In this document: one piece after another, positions 1 to 8,545 of the stretch
Layout: each line of letters opens with the position of its first letter
How positions within the stretch are numbered: position 1 is the first letter of the stretch
DNA from: Bacteroidales bacterium
GTDB taxonomy: Bacteria; Bacteroidota; Bacteroidia; Bacteroidales; UBA932
Length of the DNA stretch: 31,908 nt
Assembly: GCA_009774765.1 (NCBI GenBank)
Contig: VSOK01000032.1
Span: forward strand, 1-31,908
Direction of reading: 5' to 3'
The notes under the pieces: model-generated
Database searches by the model: none
What the model was told of the DNA's origin: nothing
What the model saw: only the letters and a program-made list of their open reading frames with translations
Translations under genes and position numbers: made by a program

Positions 1-1302
1 CTTGATGACAACCTGGCATTCGTTGAAGGCTACGTTCCGAAACCGCGCGGCGCGAACAATTATCCGGAAGACATCACCGATGAGGATTTCGCTGAATTCA
101 CCTATCCCGACAAGAAAAGTCTCTATACTGTGATAAGGAGAGACGCCGACGGTGCCCTCAAATCAGTATGGTACCACGAGGAATACAACGAAGAGATTGA
201 AAAGATATGTCTATACCTGGAGGAGGCAGCCGCAATCACCGACAACGAAGGACTGCGCAACTACCTTCATAAAAGAATCAAAGCATTCCGTACAGACGAC
301 TATTTCGAAAGCGATATGGCCTGGATGGATATGAAGGACAGCAAGATAGATATCGTGATAGGTCCTATTGAGAACTATGACGACAAGCTCAATGAAGCAA
401 AAGCGTCATACGAATGCTTTATCCTCCTCAAAGACGAGGAAAGGAGCGCGGAGCTTGCAAAATATGTATCGATGCTGCCTCAGCTTCAGAAAATGCTTCC
501 TTGCGCACCGGAATACAAGACATTCGTGCCTGGAACATCATCAGACCTCAACGTCTATGATGCGATCTACTATTCCGGAGACTGCAACGCAGGCAGCAAG
601 ACAATCGCCATCAACCTGCCGAATGACGACAGGGTACAGGCTCTCAAAGGCACACGCCGCCTGCAGCTTCACAACAGTATGATGGCCAAGTTCGGAAAAA
701 TCCTTCTTCCTATCGGACGCGCCCTCATAGAGCCTGACCAGCAGAAACACCTCCGTTCTGAAGCATTCTTCTGGAATGTTACATTCCATGAGGTTGCACA
801 CGGACTGGGAGTGAAGCAGACAGTCAACGGGCTCGGCTCCGTAGATGAAGCAATGGGGTCTGAGAAAACAACCTGGGAGGAGGCAAAGGCAGACATTCTC
901 GGTCTGTTTATGGTATGTGAACTGATTGATATGGGTGAGATTCCGCTTATCACCAAGGAGGATGCCATAACCACCTATATTGCAGGACTTGTACGTTCCG
1001 TAAGATTCGGCTCAGCCTCATCACACGGAAAAGCCAATATGATGTGCTACAACTTCATGAAGGACAACGGAGCATTCTCACGCAACAAAGCCGGACTGTA
1101 TCACATCGATTATGAAAAGGCTCTGGAGGCTATAGACGCCTGGGCTGACCTTATCCTGACTACACAGGCAACAGGAAACTATATGTTCGCAAAGGAATAT
1201 ACGACAAACCACGCGAACATCACTGAAGCCCTTTCCGCTGACATAGCGCACGTGAACGACCTTGGCATACCGAGGGACATCACATTTGAATTCGTCTGGT
1301 AA
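1..1302 (+). CDS. M49-like (dipeptidyl peptidase III family) zinc metallopeptidase, 5' partial
   Basis: The reading frame is open from base 1 to the stop at 1300-1302, so the gene begins upstream of the window; the GTG at 130 is internal. The visible 433 residues carry a zinc-peptidase signature: HEVAH at 787-801 and, about 30 residues later, EEAKAD at 877-894. A HExxH motif followed by EExxA(D/E) is the M49 pattern, in which the two histidines and the second-motif glutamate bind zinc. Most M49 enzymes have a six-residue HExxGH motif; this one has the five-residue form, which I recall from some bacterial members. The family removes dipeptides from peptide N-termini. No signal peptide can be judged because the N-terminus is missing. 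The gene converges with rmuC across a shared terminator. Confidence 0.8.
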   Translation, partial: LDDNLAFVEGYVPKPRGANNYPEDITDEDFAEFTYPDKKSLYTVIRRDADGALKSVWYHEEYNEEIEKICLYLEEAAAITDNEGLRNYLHKRIKAFRTDDYFESDMAWMDMKDSKIDIVIGPIENYDDKLNEAKASYECFILLKDEERSAELAKYVSMLPQLQKMLPCAPEYKTFVPGTSSDLNVYDAIYYSGDCNAGSKTIAINLPNDDRVQALKGTRRLQLHNSMMAKFGKILLPIGRALIEPDQQKHLRSEAFFWNVTFHEVAHGLGVKQTVNGLGSVDEAMGSEKTTWEEAKADILGLFMVCELIDMGEIPLITKEDAITTYIAGLVRSVRFGSASSHGKANMMCYNFMKDNGAFSRNKAGLYHIDYEKALEAIDAWADLILTTQATGNYMFAKEYTTNHANITEALSADIAHVNDLGIPRDITFEFVW

Positions 1303-1321
1303 TCCACCTGACCATATAGAC

Positions 1322-1357
1322 AAAAACGGTTGCAGCCTGATCGCTGCAACCGTTTTT
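1322..1357. terminator. Bidirectional rho-independent terminator
   Basis: A perfect 15-bp inverted repeat (1322-1336 with 1343-1357) encloses a 6-base loop and is flanked by A5 on the left and T5 on the right, so it can end transcription on both strands. It lies between the stops of the convergent peptidase gene (1302) and rmuC (1363). Confidence 0.9.
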
Positions 1358-1362
1358 ATTTA

Positions 1363-2682
1363 TCATTCCGTATCCGGCATCAATGATGGGGGAATTATGG
1401 ATTCGGGCCCCGACTTGCGGGAAACATTCCGGATTGATGTGCGCTTCGGCGACGCTCCCTGCCTTTCAAGTTTCCGGATTTTCTGAAGCACGGACTGGTT
1501 GGACTCGGATAATCTGCGCTTTGATTCATTATATGTCCCGAGTACCCTTTCAAGCTGCTCCCCTACCGCCGTATAGCTTGACAGCCACGACTGGAGCTGG
1601 GTCATAAGCTCGGATGCCGTCTTGTGAACCTCCTCGATATTCTTTTCCCTTTCGGACTGCTTCCAGACCATCTGTATCATATTCAGCACAATGACAAGGG
1701 TCATCTGGCTTACAATCAGGACATTTCTGTTCTTTGACTCCTGCCATAGGGACGGAGCGCGCTCCAACATCGCCTGGAAAGCCCCTTCATTGGGGATGAA
1801 CATTATATTGTAGTCAACCTTTCTTTTTCCGGAGGGCACATAAGAAGCATAGTTCTTGGCAGCAAGTTCATTGATATGTTTCCTGACACTTTCAATATGC
1901 TGGCGCGCATAGCTGTCGCGCTCCTCATCCGACACGGCCGATGTCATCAGAGCATACGCGGTAAGGCTGACCTTGGAATCAACGACCACCATAGTGTCAT
2001 CAGGATAGAACACCAGCACATCCGGAATCAGAGTCCTGCCGTCATCACTTTTCACCTCGTGTCCGTTTTCATCAGTCATAACTCCCTGACAGACAAAATG
2101 AATTCCCTCAGTCAAGCCTGCATTCAGAAGAATATCCTTAAGTATCAGTTCTCCGAAATCACCCTGAACCTTGGAGCGGCTCGTAAGCGCGTTCGCAAGA
2201 TTACGCGCCTCCTCGCTTACCTTTCCTGACTGGTCCATAAGATTCTTTATCTGCTCCTCAATCGAAGTCTTCATCCGGACTGAAGTCGTCTTGGATTCAT
2301 CCACACTTCTGGAGAACTCGATGAATTTCTCTTTTATAGGATTGAGCAGATCGGCGATTTTCCCCGCGCTCTGTTCTTTGAACTCCTGTGTATTCTTGCT
2401 TGCAATCTCAGATGCTGCCGCCTTGAACTGGTCTCTCATCAGCTCCATATCCTTCTGATGCTGCACTTTCATATTGTCCAGCGTCTCCCTGTGAAGCTGC
2501 TGAAGCCTGCCGGAAAGTTCCTCACCGCTTTCCAGTCTTGCAGACAAAGAGGCGTTGTCCCGTTCCAGCTCGGAAACCCTCGAGGAAAGGACGTCACGTA
2601 CATTTGAATACTGAATATAAAAATAGACTGCCGCCATAGAGCATAAAAAGGCGACAACAGCCAATACTACAATAACAATCAT
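1363..2682 (-). CDS. rmuC: RmuC family DNA recombination protein
   Basis: The 439-residue protein starts with a membrane segment (about residues 2-24), continues as a charged coiled coil (about 30-110), and then has the RmuC domain to about residue 390. Recognisable parts include the stretch around GDFGELILKDILLNAGL, the PDVLVFYPDD and VVDSKVSL segments of the nuclease-like core, and FIPNEGAF. RmuC proteins are inner-membrane-anchored and restrain recombination at inverted repeats; the biochemical activity is not settled. Its ATG overlaps the stop of the upstream HAD gene as ATGA (2679-2682), which implies translational coupling. The C-terminal 40 or so residues are polar and probably disordered. 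Confidence 0.92.
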   Translation of the reverse strand: MIVIVVLAVVAFLCSMAAVYFYIQYSNVRDVLSSRVSELERDNASLSARLESGEELSGRLQQLHRETLDNMKVQHQKDMELMRDQFKAAASEIASKNTQEFKEQSAGKIADLLNPIKEKFIEFSRSVDESKTTSVRMKTSIEEQIKNLMDQSGKVSEEARNLANALTSRSKVQGDFGELILKDILLNAGLTEGIHFVCQGVMTDENGHEVKSDDGRTLIPDVLVFYPDDTMVVVDSKVSLTAYALMTSAVSDEERDSYARQHIESVRKHINELAAKNYASYVPSGKRKVDYNIMFIPNEGAFQAMLERAPSLWQESKNRNVLIVSQMTLVIVLNMIQMVWKQSEREKNIEEVHKTASELMTQLQSWLSSYTAVGEQLERVLGTYNESKRRLSESNQSVLQKIRKLERQGASPKRTSIRNVSRKSGPESIIPPSLMPDTE

Positions 2683-3323
2683 AACCTGTCCCTATATGCC
2701 TGTACCTGACTCATATCAAATCCCGCAAAATCATCAATCACCATATCGGCCTTGTCTGCAATGACCTCACGAGGGTTGGTGGTGGCAAGACCTACTACAA
2801 ATCCTCCTGAAGCCCTTGCCGCCTCAAGTCCGTAGAAAGAATCCTCAAAGATGACAGTCTCTTCTGCGGATACTCCGAAAGTGTCCATCGCAAGCAGGAA
2901 GCAGTCCGGTGCAGGCTTTGAACGCCTGAATGATTCACTTGTGAAAATCCTGTCCACAAAAGACGGGAAATCAGGACATGCACGGTAGATATTCTGCATC
3001 TTCTTGTCCGACGAACTGGTTACTACGGCAGTCCTTATGCCCCTGGAGCGGAGTTCCATAAAGAAATCAGGCAGCCCCGGAATAAACCTATAGGGCATTT
3101 CAGCTTCAAACCTGTCAAGCATAGACTCTATTTCAGCCTGCTCTTTCTCCATACCGCTGAAATCATTTCCGAAAATTCTGGAAAGAGTCTGCCCCTTGAT
3201 TATGGAGCCATAGCCGTCAACACCAAGATATTTCTTGCCCATCCTGTCCCAGAAGAGCGTATACTGCCCTTCCGTATCCATTATAACCCCGTCAAAATCA
3301 AACAGTGCAGCTTTGATATCCAT
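2679..3323 (-). CDS. HAD superfamily hydrolase (beta-phosphoglucomutase-like phosphatase)
   Basis: The 214-residue protein has all HAD motifs in order: DFDGVIMD near residues 8-15 (nucleophile and acid/base aspartates), VVTSSS in motif II, the motif III lysine in RRSKPAPD, and FEDSFYG in motif IV. A helical cap between motifs I and II (about 18-85) places it with the phosphoglucomutase/phosphatase-type HADs. The substrate is probably a small phosphorylated metabolite and cannot be read from sequence. I chose the ATG at 3321-3323 because it is preceded by an AAAGGAG ribosome-binding site; the frame stays open 13 codons further without a better start. It is the first gene of a two-gene unit with rmuC. 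Confidence 0.88.
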   Translation of the reverse strand: MDIKAALFDFDGVIMDTEGQYTLFWDRMGKKYLGVDGYGSIIKGQTLSRIFGNDFSGMEKEQAEIESMLDRFEAEMPYRFIPGLPDFFMELRSRGIRTAVVTSSSDKKMQNIYRACPDFPSFVDRIFTSESFRRSKPAPDCFLLAMDTFGVSAEETVIFEDSFYGLEAARASGGFVVGLATTNPREVIADKADMVIDDFAGFDMSQVQAYRDRL

Positions 3324-3359
3324 ATTTACTCCTTTTACAATTTCCTGATTTGTGGATTG

Positions 3360-3367
3360 CAAATCTA
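3360..3367 (-). promoter_or_regulatory. Putative -7 promoter element for the HAD-rmuC unit
   Basis: The minus strand reads TAGATTTG, matching the Bacteroidota -7 consensus TAnnTTTG, about 37 bases upstream of the HAD start. No clear TTTG -33 element sits at the usual distance, so this is supported by only one box. Confidence 0.45.
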
Positions 3368-3389
3368 ATCATTTTTCAAATAAAATTTC

Positions 3390-3397
3390 TATCTTTG
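3390..3397 (+). promoter_or_regulatory. Putative -7 promoter element for polA
   Basis: TATCTTTG matches TAnnTTTG and lies 18 bases before the polA ATG, predicting a very short leader. It is divergent from the HAD promoter with 22 bases between the two boxes. The -33 region holds only a T-rich run (3372-3376). Confidence 0.5.
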
Positions 3398-3415
3398 GAA
3401 CTTATCGTTTTTTAG

Positions 3416-6079
3416 ATGGATAAAAGACTTTTCCTAATAGATGGGCACGCGCTCATTTTCAAAATGTACTATGCCTTTCTGAGGCATCCGATGATCAATT
3501 CAAAAGGAGCGGACACCTCCATCCTTTTCGGCTTCACCAAATATATCCTTGAGCTCATAGACAAGGAAAAGCCGACACATCTGGCGATTTCCTTTGACCC
3601 TCCAGGCGGAACATTCCGCCACGAGATGTATCCTGAATACAAAGGTACAAGGTCCGAAACGCCCCAACTTATCATAGATTCATTGGAACCTCTCATAGAA
3701 CTATGCGGAGCTATGAGGATACCCGTGCTGATGGTAAAAGGCTACGAAGCTGACGATGTCATAGGGACTGTCGCAAAAAAAGCTGAAAAAGAGGGCTTTA
3801 CCGTCTTTATGGTAACTCCGGACAAGGATTACGGCCAGCTGGTCACGGATATGATCTTCCAGTACAAGCCAGGAAAGTCCGGTGCTGAAAACGAGATATG
3901 CGGGACAAAGGAAATATGCCAGAAATACGGAATCAGCTCCACTTCCCAGGTCATAGATATGCTGACGATATGCGGAGACGCTTCCGACAATGTGCCGGGA
4001 GTCAAAGGAGTCGGTGAGGTAGGAGCAGGAAAGCTCATCGCCAGATACGGCTCCGTCGAAGAGATATACGCACATATAGGAGACCTTACGGCAAAGCAGC
4101 GCGAAGCCTTCGAGAATGCCCGCGCACACATAGGGCTCAGCAGGGAGCTTGTCACTATACGCACTGATGTGCCGGTAGAATTCAACATCAATGACACGGT
4201 GATAGATTTTGAATATGATCCGCAGATCGCGGACCTTTTTGAGAAATATGAATTCGGTTCCCTCAAAAAACATATCAGCCACATAAGCGCGCCGGAATCC
4301 TCCGCCATATCGGAAAACATACTTGACATAAAGGATGTCCCGGTACAGGACGCCATAGAGGCTGCCAGAAAAGCCGGAGCGTTCTCAATATTCACAGAAT
4401 GCCACGAAGATTCAATATTCTCTTCTATCAAGAATGTTACAGTCGGCGTAATATCTCCGGACAGAAAATATCTTGCCTCGTCGGGAAGCGCGTATGATTT
4501 TGCGGAAATCCTGTCCGACAGCAGCATATCCAAAAGCGGATATGACCTCAAGAGACAATGCAATGTCCTGAAGAACAACGGACTGTCCCTTGAAGGCAAA
4601 CTGTATGACATCGAGCTGATGCACTATCTTATAAATCCTGAGAAGAGCCACAGGATAGACATCCTCGCCAAAAGTTATCTCAACATAAACATTGAAGACC
4701 GGCAGGCAGAAGCTCCGGCAGCTCCGATGTCCCTTTTTGACACACAGGAAGATACAGAAAACACTGTCTCACGCACAAAAGAGGTGATCGCAGCAGCTCT
4801 TCTCTGCGAAAAGATAAACAATGAACTCAAGGAGCTGTCTTTGGACGGGCTGTACTGCACTTTGGAAGAGCCTCTGATAAGGGTTCTCTCAAATATGGAA
4901 TGCAGCGGAGTCAAGGTTGACCTCAACCAGCTGAAGCGATATGCGACAAGCCTTAATGCAGAACTTGAGCAAAGGCAGCAGAAAATCAGGGAAATGGCCG
5001 GAGAACCGGAACTGAATATCCTGTCCACTAAACAGATCGGATATGTGATATTCGAAAAGCTTGCACTTGACCCTAAGGTCAAGGCCAAGACAGGCACCAG
5101 ATACAGCTATTCCACAGACGAGGAGACTCTCAATTCCCTTGCACACAAGCATCCGATAATCAATGAGATATTGGAGTACAGGGCTGTAAAGAAGCTGCTC
5201 TCGACCTATATAGAGCCGTTCCCGAATTTCGTCTCGCCCAAGACAGGCAAGATACATACTACCTTCAACCAGTCCCTCACATCGACTGGACGCCTCAGTT
5301 CATCCAAGCCGAATCTGCAGAACATTCCGATAAGGACGGAACGCGGCAAGGAAATCAGGAAGGCATTCGTGCCGAGTACTCCCGACGGAGTGCTCATCTC
5401 AGCCGACTATTCACAGATAGAGCTCCGCATCATGGCGCATCTCAGCGGTGACGGACATCTTATAGAAGCTTTCCGGGAAGGTATGGACGTACACTCCATC
5501 ACTGCCGCAAAAATATTCGGCATAAGCAATGATGAGGTCACACCGGAACAGAGAAGGATAGCCAAGACGGCAAATTTTGGAATAATATACGGAATTTCAG
5601 CGTTCGGACTTTCACAGAGGCTGAAAATCCCTCGTGCCGAAGCCAAAAAGATAATCGATGATTATTTTGCCAATTTCCCGGCTGTTGCATCATATATAGA
5701 AAACACCATAAGAACAGTCCAGGAAAAAGGATATGCTGAAACCCTTTTCGGAAGAAGGAGATACCTGCCTGACATAAATTCAAAGAACTCAACGGTCAGG
5801 TCGCTCGCCGAAAGGAATGCGGTAAATGCTCCTATCCAGGGCACAGCCGCTGACATCATCAAAAAAGCGATGATAAATGTCGACGCCAGGATGAAAGAAG
5901 CCGGCATCAGAAGCCGTATGGTGCTCCAGATCCACGATGAGCTGATGTTCGACGCAATACCTTCCGAAGTGGAGGCTCTGAAAAAAATCATAGTGGATGA
6001 AATGGAGAACGTAATACAATTGTCCATCCCTCTCACCGTTGAATGCAACTATGGAAAAAACTGGCTTGAAGCTCACTAA
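3416..6079 (+). CDS. polA: DNA polymerase I
   Basis: The 887-residue protein has the three PolI domains. The 5'-3' exonuclease (about 1-290) shows IDGHALIFKMYYAF, SFDPPGG, GYEADDVIG, TPDKDYGQL and GDASDNVPG. The polymerase domain (about 480-887) is intact: motif A DYSQIELR with D664 and E669, motif B with R713, K717, F721 and Y725, and motif C with H840, D841 and E842. The middle 3'-5' exonuclease-like domain looks degenerate: the DxE motif reads FTECHED (residues 326-332), and the last catalytic aspartate is replaced in the stretch around 453-461, while YDIEL keeps D398. The enzyme fills gaps and removes RNA primers. The 3' end overlaps the next gene. Confidence 0.97.
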   Translation: MDKRLFLIDGHALIFKMYYAFLRHPMINSKGADTSILFGFTKYILELIDKEKPTHLAISFDPPGGTFRHEMYPEYKGTRSETPQLIIDSLEPLIELCGAMRIPVLMVKGYEADDVIGTVAKKAEKEGFTVFMVTPDKDYGQLVTDMIFQYKPGKSGAENEICGTKEICQKYGISSTSQVIDMLTICGDASDNVPGVKGVGEVGAGKLIARYGSVEEIYAHIGDLTAKQREAFENARAHIGLSRELVTIRTDVPVEFNINDTVIDFEYDPQIADLFEKYEFGSLKKHISHISAPESSAISENILDIKDVPVQDAIEAARKAGAFSIFTECHEDSIFSSIKNVTVGVISPDRKYLASSGSAYDFAEILSDSSISKSGYDLKRQCNVLKNNGLSLEGKLYDIELMHYLINPEKSHRIDILAKSYLNINIEDRQAEAPAAPMSLFDTQEDTENTVSRTKEVIAAALLCEKINNELKELSLDGLYCTLEEPLIRVLSNMECSGVKVDLNQLKRYATSLNAELEQRQQKIREMAGEPELNILSTKQIGYVIFEKLALDPKVKAKTGTRYSYSTDEETLNSLAHKHPIINEILEYRAVKKLLSTYIEPFPNFVSPKTGKIHTTFNQSLTSTGRLSSSKPNLQNIPIRTERGKEIRKAFVPSTPDGVLISADYSQIELRIMAHLSGDGHLIEAFREGMDVHSITAAKIFGISNDEVTPEQRRIAKTANFGIIYGISAFGLSQRLKIPRAEAKKIIDDYFANFPAVASYIENTIRTVQEKGYAETLFGRRRYLPDINSKNSTVRSLAERNAVNAPIQGTAADIIKKAMINVDARMKEAGIRSRMVLQIHDELMFDAIPSEVEALKKIIVDEMENVIQLSIPLTVECNYGKNWLEAH

Positions 6080-6650
6080 CCTGTCCGATCCTGAACTCGT
6101 CAAACTTGCCATAGAGCAGAACCAGGCGGCATTTATCGTTCTTTACACCCGCTACAACACAGGTGTAAAGGCTCACATATCACACTATATCATCCAGAAG
6201 GAGGATATAGAGGACATCTGTCTTGAAAGTTTCCAGAAAGCTTTCAGCCAGATTGCCACATACAACGAAGAATACAAGTTCTCCACTTGGCTCTACAGGA
6301 TTGCACGCAACACGGCATTTGACCATATCAGCAGGAAAGACAGGGAAAAGAACAATCTCCCTACGACATCCATCAGCGAAGAGATGGCTCAGGTCAGCGA
6401 CATACCGGCTGTAATGCACAATCCTGAGGATGAGATAATAACGCAGCAGGAGTACGACAAATGGCTGACGAACATAGAAAAGCTCAAGGACGACTACAGG
6501 GTAATCGCGAGGATGAACCTTATAGACAATTTCGGATACAAGGAAATAGCCGATGAGCTTGAAATACCGATAAACACTGTAAAGACAAGGATACGCAGGG
6601 CAAAGGCGATGCTTCTAAAAATGATGGAAATATCCGACGAACTGCTATAA
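6039..6650 (+). CDS. ECF-type RNA polymerase sigma factor
   Basis: The 203-residue protein has sigma region 2 (about residues 18-95, with QAAFIVLYTRY, EDICLESFQKAF and FSTWLYRIARNTAFDHISR) and region 4 (about 135-195, with the helix-turn-helix GYKEIADELEIPINTVKTRIRRAK). It lacks regions 1 and 3, as expected for ECF sigma factors, which direct RNA polymerase to stress- or envelope-responsive promoters. The start is uncertain: ATG at 6039 overlaps polA by 41 bases and ATG at 6051 by 29. No anti-sigma gene follows; the next gene is rsmG 29 bases downstream, so the signal that controls it is not evident from context. Confidence 0.92.
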   Translation: MNATMEKTGLKLTNLSDPELVKLAIEQNQAAFIVLYTRYNTGVKAHISHYIIQKEDIEDICLESFQKAFSQIATYNEEYKFSTWLYRIARNTAFDHISRKDREKNNLPTTSISEEMAQVSDIPAVMHNPEDEIITQQEYDKWLTNIEKLKDDYRVIARMNLIDNFGYKEIADELEIPINTVKTRIRRAKAMLLKMMEISDELL

Positions 6651-6679
6651 CAGACCGTTTCCAGAATAAACAACAGATT

Positions 6680-7333
6680 ATGACATACAACGATTTCATA
6701 AATATACTTACAGATAAATTTCACGGACTTACAGACGAGCAGAAAGAAAAATTCCGGGCAATGGAAGGGATATACAAGGAATGGAATGCAAAAATCAATG
6801 TGATATCAAGAAAGGACATTGACGGACTGTACCTCCACCACGTACTTCATTCGCTTGCAATAGCAGGCTACGCATACGATGAGCTGGCCGGAAGACAGCT
6901 GAAGATTCTGGACCTCGGCACAGGAGGAGGTTTTCCGGGGATTCCGCTCGCAATAATGTTCCCGGAGGCGCAATTCACATTGTGCGATTCCGTAGGGAAA
7001 AAAATAATCGTAGCCCAGGAGGCTGTCAAAGCTCTCGGACTGACCAATGTGGTGACAGTCAATGACAGGGCAGAAAACCTTCCGGACAGATACGACTATA
7101 TCGTATCCCGCGCAGTTACATCTCTTGACAAATTCATGCCTTGGGTAAAAGGCAAATATTCAAAGGGGATATTCTATCTTAAAGGAGGTGATGTCGTCGA
7201 GGAAATCGCGAATGTGATGGGCCAGTTCAGACTTGCCAAAGGATCTGTACATACCTGGCCGATTGACAGCTGGGTAAATGACGCATACTTTGACGGCAAA
7301 CTCGTTATTTTCATAGAAAATATTTGCAATTAA
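6680..7333 (+). CDS. rsmG: 16S rRNA (guanine-527-N7) methyltransferase
   Basis: The 217-residue protein matches RsmG (GidB) over its length: the N-terminal helix region with IYKEWNAKINVISRKD, the SAM-binding loop LDLGTGGGFPGIPLAI (about residues 75-90), the second strand LCDSVGKK, and VSRAVTSLDKFMPW. It methylates N7 of G527 in the 530 loop of 16S rRNA. It lies downstream of the sigma factor on the same strand with a 29-base gap. Its last codons contain the promoter box for rpmH. Confidence 0.95.
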   Translation: MTYNDFINILTDKFHGLTDEQKEKFRAMEGIYKEWNAKINVISRKDIDGLYLHHVLHSLAIAGYAYDELAGRQLKILDLGTGGGFPGIPLAIMFPEAQFTLCDSVGKKIIVAQEAVKALGLTNVVTVNDRAENLPDRYDYIVSRAVTSLDKFMPWVKGKYSKGIFYLKGGDVVEEIANVMGQFRLAKGSVHTWPIDSWVNDAYFDGKLVIFIENICN

Positions 7334-7353
7334 AACGAAAAACACTACCTTTG
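7323..7353 (+). promoter_or_regulatory. rpmH promoter
   Basis: TTTG at 7323-7326 and TACCTTTG at 7346-7353 are separated by 19 bases, an exact fit to the Bacteroidota primary promoter. The -33 box lies inside the last codons of rsmG. The predicted transcript carries a leader of roughly 35 bases before the rpmH ATG. Confidence 0.85.
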
Positions 7354-7394
7354 CACTCCCAAAACTACATACGAATATATAAAAACACAGAATA

Positions 7395-7547
7395 ATGAAA
7401 AGAACATTCCAACCTTCACAGAGGAAACGTCGCAACAAACACGGATTCCGTGAGCGTATGTCAACTCCGAACGGACGTCGCGTATTGGCGGCCCGTCGTC
7501 GTCGTGGACGCAAGAAATTGACTGTATCATCAGAAGACAGATGGTAA
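7395..7547 (+). CDS. rpmH: 50S ribosomal protein L34
   Basis: This 50-residue, strongly basic protein begins MKRTFQPSQRKRRNKHGFRE and contains RMSTPNGRRVLAARRRRGRK, the diagnostic L34 pattern. L34 binds 23S rRNA domain I. In many bacteria rpmH leads into rnpA; here it is followed directly by a terminator and a convergent gene, so it is monocistronic. Confidence 0.97.
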   Translation: MKRTFQPSQRKRRNKHGFRERMSTPNGRRVLAARRRRGRKKLTVSSEDRW

Positions 7548-7552
7548 AGAAT

Positions 7553-7581
7553 AAAAGCGGCCGGAATTTCCGACCGCTTTT
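7553..7581. terminator. Bidirectional rho-independent terminator
   Basis: Arms 7553-7565 and 7569-7581 pair over 13 positions with one C-A mismatch, around a 3-base loop, with flanking A4 and T4 runs. It lies between the convergent stops of rpmH (7547) and the dehydrogenase gene (7586). Confidence 0.85.
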
Positions 7582-7585
7582 ATTT

Positions 7586-8512
7586 TTAGAATCCCTTTCT
7601 GATATTATCAGCTGTGATGTCGACAAGCCTTTTCCTTGCCTCCAGGCTTGCCCATCCGATATGCGGAGTCAGTACAAGTTTTTCCTTGTTGCGTACCTTC
7701 ATCAGAGGATTGTCAGACGGAAGAGGTTCTTTCACGAACACATCAAGACCGGCACCTGCTATCATATCACTGTCAACAGCAGCGGCAAGTGCAGCCTCAT
7801 CCACTATACCTCCACGTCCGAGATTGACAATATATGCTGTGCGCTTCATCATAGTAAGTTCCCTTTCCCCTATTAGCCCCGCAGTGCGCTCATTATAAGG
7901 AGCGTGTACGGATATTATATCTGACTCTTTCATCAATGTCTCAAGACTTACGCTCGGATAGTCCTTGCAGTGGGAAGTACCCGATGTGGAGAAATAGCTG
8001 ACATTCATCCCGAAAGCTTCAGCCACAACGGCAACCCTTCGGCCTATATTGCCCATTCCGATGATACCGATGTTCTTTCCGCTGAGTTCAAAAAACATTT
8101 TGCCGGCATCGGTGAAGATTTCATTTTTCGAATACTCTCCGGTCTTGACGAAATCGTCAAAATGACGGATTTTGCCTACAAGCGAAAGGATTATCATAAA
8201 TGTAGTCTGCACAACCGAACCGGTAGAATATCCTACAGCATTACGCACCGGAATTCCTTTTAAGGCAGCATATCCAAGGTCGATATTGTTCACACCTGTA
8301 GCCGCCTCGCATATAAGCTTCAACGATCCTGCTGCATCAATAAGCTCCTTGTCCACCTTTATTTTGTTGACAATCATCACATCGCAGTCTTTCACACGTT
8401 CAAGTGCCTCTTCCCTCGATGAGGTCCTCCAGCAGACCAGTTCTCCCAATTTTTCTATAGGTTCGAATGAGACATCCCCCATCGTCGCCGCGTCAAGAAA
8501 TACTATTTTCAT
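7586..8512 (-). CDS. D-isomer-specific 2-hydroxyacid dehydrogenase (glycerate dehydrogenase-like)
   Basis: The 308-residue protein has the NAD-binding Rossmann motif GIIGMGNIG (about 149-157) and the catalytic Arg233 (LGRGG), Glu262 (VKEPLP) and His284 (TPHIGWAS). The family interconverts 2-keto acids and D-2-hydroxy acids using NAD(P)H. The HIGWAS/EAR ending resembles hydroxypyruvate/glycerate dehydrogenases more than lactate dehydrogenases, but the substrate is not certain. I chose the ATG at 8510-8512: the frame stays open upstream to 8764, but that extension runs through a terminator and the antisense of a tRNA and has no homology-like content. A -7 box lies 24 bases upstream. Confidence 0.93.
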   Translation of the reverse strand: MKIVFLDAATMGDVSFEPIEKLGELVCWRTSSREEALERVKDCDVMIVNKIKVDKELIDAAGSLKLICEAATGVNNIDLGYAALKGIPVRNAVGYSTGSVVQTTFMIILSLVGKIRHFDDFVKTGEYSKNEIFTDAGKMFFELSGKNIGIIGMGNIGRRVAVVAEAFGMNVSYFSTSGTSHCKDYPSVSLETLMKESDIISVHAPYNERTAGLIGERELTMMKRTAYIVNLGRGGIVDEAALAAAVDSDMIAGAGLDVFVKEPLPSDNPLMKVRNKEKLVLTPHIGWASLEARKRLVDITADNIRKGF

Positions 8513-8535
8513 ATCCGATATACAATTAAGAAAAT

Positions 8536-8543
8536 CAAAGGTA
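8536..8543 (-). promoter_or_regulatory. Putative -7 promoter element for the hydroxyacid dehydrogenase
   Basis: The minus strand reads TACCTTTG, a full match to TAnnTTTG, 24 bases before the start codon. It directly follows the T-rich tract of the tRNA terminator. No TTTG is found at the -33 distance, where the terminator hairpin lies. Confidence 0.55.
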
Positions 8544-8545
8544 AA

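Noticed and set aside
130..132. GTG as the start of the first gene
   Set aside because: The same frame is open back to base 1 and encodes plausible peptidase sequence, so the true start is outside the window.
3829..4611. Minus-strand open frame of 260 codons inside polA
   Set aside because: It is fully antisense to well-conserved polA domains, with a serine-rich low-complexity translation.
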